Of a DNA stretch of 64,000 bases, positions 57,042 to 64,000 are shown piece after piece. Each line of letters opens with the position of its first letter. Positions within the stretch are counted from its first letter, which is position 1. The position numbers were made by a program, and so were the translations under genes. The DNA is from Drosophila pseudoobscura (lineage: Eukaryota; Arthropoda; Insecta; Diptera; Drosophilidae). The notes under the pieces were generated by a model. The model was not told where the DNA came from and made no database searches. It saw only the letters and a program-made list of their open reading frames with translations. The stretch spans positions 10,540,001 to 10,604,000 of the forward strand of contig NC_046680.1 in assembly GCF_009870125.1 (NCBI RefSeq), in the 5' to 3' direction.

Positions 57042-60000
57042 ATGGCGCTTTCGTTTCTATCGCAAAACTCCGGTCTGTTGGATTTACAAAGCATATTCGA
57101 CCCGCAATATTCAGAACTGCAACAAGAACATTTAAACAACAACAACAACAACCATCACCACCATCCAATCAACCAACAACACCAGCCAAACGAGGAACTA
57201 CAACTTCAACTACCACAACGCACGAATTCCACGAAATTCGATTTGAGCATCTTCAACGAATTCGATCAAATGGAATTCAACAACAATTTGAATCGCAGCC
57301 AATATCAGAATAATAACAACAACAACAACAGCAGCAGCATTAATAGCAACGTCAACAACAGTGCAAGCGAGAATTTAAATCAGGTAAGTGATCAGTGATC
57401 AGTGATGAGTGATCCCCGTGATCAGCTTCCCTCCGCTAGGTTAAGAGTTGACCCAATCCCAAGCCGTAGGCAGCCCTTGGGGAGCATCTCATTAGATTAA
57501 GAAATTGTTAATGGGTTGATAGTTTTATAGTCTTTGAAACTAATCAGAAATCTATAGAACGTTCGCTTGGAAGCAGAACTAAAACGCTTTCCCAGGGAAA
57601 AGCTCGTACAGATAGTAACACATGTCCATAGTTGTTCCCGTAACTCTATAAACTAACCCAATACAAATCTAGTGTGGTGTGTAGGTATATTTGTACAATT
57701 GTTTTTACCTGAGCAAGTGCTCGCGTCTACGAATGGAATAGAATGACTCCCATCTACAACTAATTCCCTCAGAATTCAGACCGCCTTGAATATAAATCTA
57801 CATAGGCACATATTTATACATATGTAGTTCAATTGCTAATTGCTATACTATACTCGCACAGCAGACAAAGTATCATATAACAGCGTTGTGGTAGCCTGAT
57901 GGGGGGCAGGGAGATAGACAGAATTATGGGGAAACCAGCGCCTAATAAATAGTTGCAATGTTACGTAAACAGCCAGAGCTGCTTACTCTTTTATATACAT
58001 ATTTGTTTTTCCTCCCTTTTCCTTTTGGTGGGATATCTTGATTGTTACCTCTTCAGATCTTCGATCCGGGGATATTTACTCAAATGTCGGGCATGTTGAT
58101 CTTATCTTTGTGGAACATAATTAAATGGAAGCAACAAAACCCGATTTTTGTTTTCCCCTACTCTCACTTGAGAGAGGAGAGAGATTATACGCGACCTTAT
58201 CAGCAAGGTTTCGGACCTACATACGTACATATGTACAAAAACATATTAATATACACACATAGTATAGTACTTGAGCTGGACTCTAGAGATAATGTTGTGA
58301 GGGCATAGCCTCGTTGGCGGCTAGACGGGCTTTGTTTCTGTTTCTGATTCGAAATCGTGTTCCTATAGTACGACTACGAATCGAAAAACAGTTTTCGAGC
58401 TACGAGTTCAGGCTTAGACCACTGAAAGTCACTTTCTGCTTCTGCTTGGTTTTCCAGATCGAGAACCGCCACTTTATTAGCGGCTACCACCATCAGCATA
58501 TTGGAACGGATTATGAGCAAGTGATCAACTTCGTTGACTCGCCGCCAAACTCTGAGGAATCGTGGACAGGTAAGGTCACAGCACCCCGATCCATCAGTCA
58601 GTCGATTAGTCGATCAGTCCATCATCAGTCAGGCAGCTCTAACCATCTCCATCATCATTGCATCACCATCACCATCAACTCTGTGGCATAACCTGTGCTG
58701 CATTTAGAGATATCGCTAATCGAAGAACTTACGGTTATCGTAGACGCCCAGTCGAAGGATTCGCCGGGACCGCAGATAATCGACGTTCAGACCATCTACC
58801 TAAACAGCGGCTCCCGCAAAAGACGAATGGATTGGGACTCACTGGACATTGGCCAGACCGAGAATTCCCCCACAGCATCCCAGAGCGGCGAGCTGGCCCC
58901 CAAAGTGGCCCCCCAGGAAAAGGACAAGCACAAGCGCGAGAAGCACTCTGGTAAGGAATCCAATCCAATCCCCCATGCCATCCTATCTGATCGCATCGCT
59001 ACGCTTAAAGCGTTTGCTATCTGATTTGCATAAGTAAATAAGTTTATTGACTGCTCGGTGACCCACAATCAACGAAAGCGAGTGACAATGAAAGAAATTT
59101 CGTCTGGACTTTAATCCGATATTGAGACCTGTTCGAGACCCGACCCTCTTCCTGGCCACAAACTCGTTCTCCTCTCCTCTCCTCCCTCGCGTATACCCCG
59201 TGTACACTCGTGTATACTCGTGTATGGTAGTAAATTGGGAATAATTAAGAAACCCGTTTGCGTCCCTTGATTTTCGATTGTCTATCAGACAGATGGACGG
59301 ATAGATAGATAGATACGCCGATAGATAGAGCCATCCTATAATTAAGTTTATCATTCCATAAGGCAAAACGTGAGTGCATGTGTTTCTGTTTCTTCTGCTT
59401 TTGTCCCTATCTCTGGACGTGCTAAGTGCTGAACAAGCAGAGAAATATCACTGCTAATTAGTCAGTATCTATCTATCCATCAGATGTGGATATGAGTGGG
59501 TAAATTTATGTGTATGCGTATGCGGAGATATGAATGTGGAGAGTTATCCGAAAGATGACTTCGTGAGTTCGCAATTAAATCGGACTCTATCGAAGGGTTT
59601 AACCTGAAATGTTTGAAATGGTTAGTCCGAGATTGGAGTGCCAGAAATGGAGTTGCACCCTCGAAGTCTGGCATTAAATAGTTTCGTAAATTCATTAACA
59701 TCGCCGCTATAGGAGTTGGTTCTCTTAATGAAATTAACAGCAGAGCAGCGACTGGGATTAACTTAGCACCTCCCTACCACCATGGTATCCATCTGCTGTT
59801 AATCAATAGCGCACTTTAATAATAGAACATTTCCAGTAAGTTTTGGTACTTTTCCGAAGACCAAACCAGGCCCCCAACTCATACAGAAACAGTAAGAGAG
59901 AGAGAGAGAGAGAGCGAAAGAGAGTGCAACTCCCAACCCGCCGTTAGCTTTGAAGAGATCTGTCAGAGAGATTGTTTGAAAATCACGCAAGGTCCCAACC

Positions 60001-60089
60001 ACTAGCCGCTGGACTAATTATTCCGTAGCGGGTGACTGAGGCATGACACTGGCACCACACAGATACACATACTTCTATACTAGAGTATG

Positions 60090-60140
<51 letters not shown>

Positions 60141-62675
60141 GACCCGGCCATATAATTTTGACTCGAATCTAAAGCTCTGCCGCGTTTCCCCCCTCGATGG
60201 CTTATCAAGCGACACTTGCCGCAGATAAGACCCAAATGCTCGCCTTTTTTCTTTAGACCAAACAACTGTTGGGCAGCCACTAGTAGTAGATTGGAAGAAT
60301 TTACACCGAGAGAGAGAGAGAGAGAGGAAGCGATAGTGTGTACTATACGAGCGCGAGTATATTGAATCAGAGATCATTCAGTCATTCTTAATGACTCCTG
60401 CTTTTGTCTAGCCTTTTTCCCCAGAAATTATATAATCGAAGGCGGCAGCGTGGACTGATTGGCAGCCATTTCCCTTTGCCATTTGTCGTGGCATATCACC
60501 GGGCGGCAATCAACGATAGCCGGGACTAGTATCAATTCTATCTATTCGACTTTCCAGATACTTTTGATACTCTTAATCAAGCAACAATTAGCTGTGACAC
60601 TATCTCGCATGCGAAACGAAAAACAGCACAAATTTGTTTGTGCGTCATTCGGTTGTGGATAGGCTCTGGAATTGAGCTGCCACTCGTTTGAGTGTATTGT
60701 CCGATCTGTATATAGCGTTCAGTTCGGTATCTGCAGATAGATTAAATCAATTAGCGAAGCATTTTATTTATTGTCTGATCATTTTTGGGACATTTAAAAT
60801 GTTTGATGAATGTTTCTAGCGGACTAGCGCTTTTTGAGTGCGTATTCTTAGGATTGTATCGAGATGTCAATTGAATTGAATTATCTTTTTATATACTCTT
60901 TAATTTGTTAGGCCGCAGCAGCTGGAGCGATGACATTGGCTTTGATCTGAACGCCGAGTTCAACAGCAACTCGTATTTGAACAAGTAAGATATTCCCTGG
61001 GATCGCGAGGCCATGTCAGATCGGAGCTAATTTTTTCCTCTACAAGCAGTGAAAACTTTCTGTCGTTCTCCCCCACGCTGACCACCCTGAAGCAGGAGCC
61101 CCAGACGGAGCAGATCAAGCCGAATCCGAAGCTCTCGCTGGACAGCAGCAATGCCGGAGGCAGTGTCTCTGCCACCGTGGCGATTGCCAAGGTGGACGAG
61201 GCGCAGAACTCCCCCCAGCTGGCGGTGGCCTGTGGCCAGGAGACGTCCCCTGGCAATGGCAAGCACGACCTGAGCTCCGGGCTCCTCTGTGGCTGTGGCT
61301 CGCCCCAGGGTTCGCCAGTGGCTGCCAGCGAGTATGAGCTGGGCGGACACTCTGACAAGGGCAAGATCAATCCCCAGCAGCAGTTAAGCGTGCTCGATCC
61401 ATCCAAAATAGAGATTGTGTCCGCCAACGGAGCGCCACACGCCGAGGATCACAAGTAAGTAGCAGGCGGATGGAGGAGCTGGTCCGATTACTCTGATGAT
61501 TCTCCCATTTAGGTTTCAGTACATTTTGGCTGCCGCCACCTCGATTGCCACCAAGAACAATGAGGAGACCCTGACGTATCTGAACCAGGGCCAGAGCTAC
61601 GAGATCAAGTTGAAGAAGATCGGGGACCTGTCCCTCTACAGGGATAAGATTCTGAAGGTGAGTCCAAGGCTGTGCCCCAGCTGCGGCTGAACCAATGCCG
61701 ATGCCGATGCCGATGCCTCCTCCAATTGAGGCAGAGACATGTGATTCAGTGAATGATTTGACTTCTGGCTGTCTGGCGTCAATTGCTTTTAATAAAACCC
61801 AATTAAGACGAAGAATTTGAGAGATGGATTCACGAGGACCGTGCATGCGTACGACCAGGGGGAGATACTCGTACAAGAGTATCTATTTTTGGCATAGCTA
61901 CACATCTATCCTATGGCAATAAAGTCTGACTTCATCTGTTGCAAATTCTGTTGCAGAGCGTGATCAAGATCTGCTTCCACGAGCGCCGCCTCCAGTTCAT
62001 GGAGCGCGAGCAGATGCAGCAATGGCAGCAATCCCGCCCCGGCGAACGCATCATTGAGGTGGATGTGCCGCTCTCGTACGGCCTGTGCCACGTCTCGCAG
62101 CCCCTGAGCTCCCATTCGCTCAACACCGTCGAGATCTTCTGGGATCCCCTCAAGGAGGTCGGCGTCTACGTCAAGGTGAACTGCATTTCAACCGAATTTA
62201 CCCCAAAGAAGCACGGCGGGGAGAAAGGTGTACCATTTCGACTCCAGATCGAAACCTATATAGAAAACAACAACAACACGAATCCGAGCTCGAACAACAA
62301 TAGCGGCTCGACTGCCCCAGCCTCCCCAGAGCGCACCCCCAATGGGAGCAGCAACAGCAACTGCAGCGGAGGGCTATCCATCGCCAGCGTCAAGCAGGCC
62401 GTCCATGCAGCTGCCTGCCAGATCAAGGTGAGTGAGGGAGTGCGGATAGATGGGGAGAGATATAGAGACAGTATTCATTCATTCACCCCTTTCCCGCAGG
62501 TCTTCAAGCTGAAGGGCGCCGATCGCAAACACAAGCAGGACCGCGAGAAGATCCAGAAGCGTCCACAGTCGGAGCAGGACAAGTTCCAGCCCAGCTACGA
62601 GTGCACCATCATGAACGACATATCGCTGGATCTGGTGATGCCCGCTACCACCACGGGCTGCTACAGCCCCGAGTA
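57042..62675 (+). CDS. gem: Gemini, CP2/LSF-type grainyhead-family transcription factor, 3' end beyond window
   Basis: Coding exons: 57042-57383, 58458-58569, 58708-58950, 60912-60984, 61047-61454, 61513-61657, 61957-62427 and 62500-62675. All joins keep frame (656 codons visible). The N terminus is Asn/Gln/His-rich. 'ENFLSFSPTLTTLKQEPQTE' precedes a Ser/Gly-rich region. The CP2 DNA-binding domain starts at 'FQYILAAATSIATKNNEETL' and includes 'YLNQGQSYEIKLKK', 'VEIFWDPLKEVGVYVKVNCI' and 'STEFTPKKHGGEKGVPFRLQ'. The LTYLNQGQSYEI form marks the CP2/LSF (gemini) branch rather than grainyhead. The last visible exon ends GAGTA/GTGAGT, two bases into a codon. Without splicing it would stop at TAG 62674-62676. 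The C-terminal SAM-like/oligomerisation part should lie past 64 kb. ATG 57042 is the first in-frame ATG of its exon. Its link to the exon at 58,458 rests on matching phase. Confidence 0.88.
57384..58457 (+). other. gemini intron
   Basis: CAG/GTAAGT at 57383/57384 to TTTCCAG/ATC at 58457/58458. No gene or RNA seen. A second acceptor-like CTCTTCAG/ATC occurs at about 58,056 but leads to no sustained coding. Confidence 0.65.
58951..60911 (+). other. 1.96 kb gemini intron with microsatellites
   Basis: Bounded by CTG/GTAAGG and TTGTTAG/GCC. Contains GATA repeats at 59,298-59,330, an AG run at 59,893-59,914 and a pure GT run at 60,092-60,138. No gene seen. Confidence 0.8.
60092..60138. repeat. (GT)23 microsatellite
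   Basis: Uninterrupted GT dinucleotide run of about 47 bp within a gemini intron. Confidence 0.95.
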
Positions 62676-64000
62676 GTGAGTGTCCATTTCATCCCATCCC
62701 ATCCCCCGACTGTTCAAATTGACGTAGTCGCTCGCAGTTGACGCAATCTTTCAATTGACCGTGCAAATTGTCTCGAGAGTGTTGTTTATGTGACAGCCAG
62801 GGCTGGGGTTTTAATTTATGATCTCCTGCACTGCACTGCACTGCACTGCAGTCTAGGTTCAACTATTTGCATAACATCCAGTTACTATGATCATCATGCG
62901 CATATTCCGTCTTACATGCACGTGTAGACCCTCGATTCTTATCTATTCTACTACAGTGCGTTTAAGAACGTTAAGGCGGCTTGGCCACCCACTCGATGTC
63001 TCCTAGCTGAAGCTCTGAAACATCAATCTTAATCGGCTCTAATATTCCGTATTATATATAGACCCAAATGTTGTGGTTATATATTCAATCAATCAATGAG
63101 TTCAGTGTTTAGGGTTATTTAATGTTTCTTCAAATCTATATAGATGCGAATTTACAAATGCTTACTATACGTTGTTCAACGATTTCGCTTTTCAATCTGA
63201 TAGAATAGAATTAAATAGAATAGAATAGAACAGAATACAATGAGCTTTCGTTTAGTTTTATTTTTTCTGTAGACTTATAGCTCTGACACGCACTGTGGAA
63301 TGGAATTTTCCCGCACCGAATAAGAGAGAGTAAATTCGTTTTGTCACATAAATCCCAGCGATCAATCGAATTGAGAGCGTAAATATGTACATACATAGAT
63401 ATATGTACATACATATACCACTTATATGAGAGATATGGAGAGAGCGGTAGAGAGATGAGAGGTGCTGCTAAAGAGAACCGAGTTGAAGGATCATTGGCAA
63501 GGTGCTGCCCGCTAAGAGAACGCCCGAAGAGCGTTTCGTGTGGTTTCTGCCGTTGGGGCCGCCCCTGCTCCAAGTTATTTATAGTTTAAAGTTGCTTTTA
63601 ACCGGTTTTCGGTTTTGTTTCTTTTTGGCTGAATGATTTTGTTTGTTTCGCAGGCCACACTACGGCACTACAGGCACCACAGATCATATTGGCGAATGAG
63701 ATAGGGAGACCTGTAGGTCTCAAATCGATTGTATTTTCCACTTGCTAGTCACTCCGCAGACCCCCGGGGCGGTACATTGCTGGCGTTCCAGAATACATGA
63801 GCATTCCGATTAAAATGTCCATAATCCATCTCTGTAGATTCGATCAGGCTGAGTGGGGGGGGCAAGGGAATTTGGCAGTGGGGAGGGAGGGAAAAGAACT
63901 TGAAAGTCTAGGAAATTTCCCCATGAATGGCGGCAGTATGAATTACGGGTATATGCGGTTTATCCATGCATGATTTACATACACGTCCAAACAAGTTTTC
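62676..64000 (+). other. gemini intron running out of the window
   Basis: Starts with donor GTGAGT at 62676. Contains a CTGCA repeat at 62,826-62,851 and an AGAAT-type repeat at 63,200-63,240. An acceptor-like TTTCGCAG at about 63,645-63,653 would create TAG in the current phase, so I do not call an exon there. Confidence 0.55.
63200..63240. repeat. (AGAAT)n microsatellite
   Basis: About eight imperfect ATAGA/AGAAT pentamers. Confidence 0.8.

Noticed and set aside
58042-58308. Acceptor-like site and 88-codon ORF in the first visible gemini intron
   Set aside because: Phase would allow it, but the sequence lacks coding bias and the exon at 58,458 has a better acceptor and clear continuity with the CP2 protein.
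63645-63700. Possible next gemini exon after a TTTCGCAG acceptor
   Set aside because: Joining from 62,675 (two bases into the codon, TA) would create an immediate TAG stop, so the C-terminal oligomerisation region would be lost. More likely the next exon is beyond the window.

Overview
The window is animal nuclear DNA from a Drosophila species. The genes have short GT-AG introns (about 50-70 bp) mixed with multi-kilobase ones, AT-rich intergenic DNA, CA/TG and GA microsatellites, and recognisable fly orthologues (Cbp53E, three ste24 paralogues, tejas, Ih, gemini, a divergent GAPDH). In D. melanogaster, as I recall, these genes lie at separate places on chromosome arm 2R (Muller element C). 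Their adjacency here suggests another lineage, plausibly the obscura group, in which Muller C is heavily rearranged. That species assignment is inference.

Layout. 1-3.5 kb: the 3' end of a PIG-V GPI mannosyltransferase gene (+), then a two-ORF transcription unit (+) whose first ORF is a C1orf43/NICE-3 homologue and whose second ORF starts inside the first stop codon (TAATG), then a convergent intronless GAPDH paralogue (-) with a Cys/Lys/Glu repeat tail. 3.5-28.6 kb: about 25 kb of mostly non-coding DNA with one tRNA-Gly(GCC), a decayed coding fragment, a duplicated regulatory-looking block, and a well-formed TATA/Inr/DPE core promoter near 19.6 kb that probably starts a non-coding first exon of Cbp53E. 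28.6-38.4 kb: the ten coding exons of Cbp53E (+), including a 7.1 kb intron with a long-stem hairpin. 38.4-40.2 kb: its probable 3' UTR. 40.15-45.85 kb: four genes on the minus strand: an unrecognised three-exon gene and a tandem array of three two-exon ste24-type CAAX metalloproteases.

45.9-52.6 kb: a block made of tejas (LOTUS plus Tudor, piRNA pathway; +) and, convergent with it, only the last exons of the HCN channel gene Ih (-), which encode most of the cyclic-nucleotide-binding domain and the C terminus. Copies of one dispersed AT-rich repeat, in the same orientation, lie on both sides of this block. No exons for the Ih channel core are visible in the window. This looks like a rearrangement or duplication boundary and is the most interesting large-scale feature.

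52.6-64 kb: gemini (CP2/LSF-type grainyhead-family factor; +), with a long leader-like region, eight visible coding exons through the CP2 DNA-binding domain, and a last visible exon that splices out of the window.

Themes: germline and sperm functions (tejas, the probable sperm GAPDH), calcium buffering in neurons (Cbp53E), prenyl-protein processing (ste24 cluster), and transcription control (gemini).
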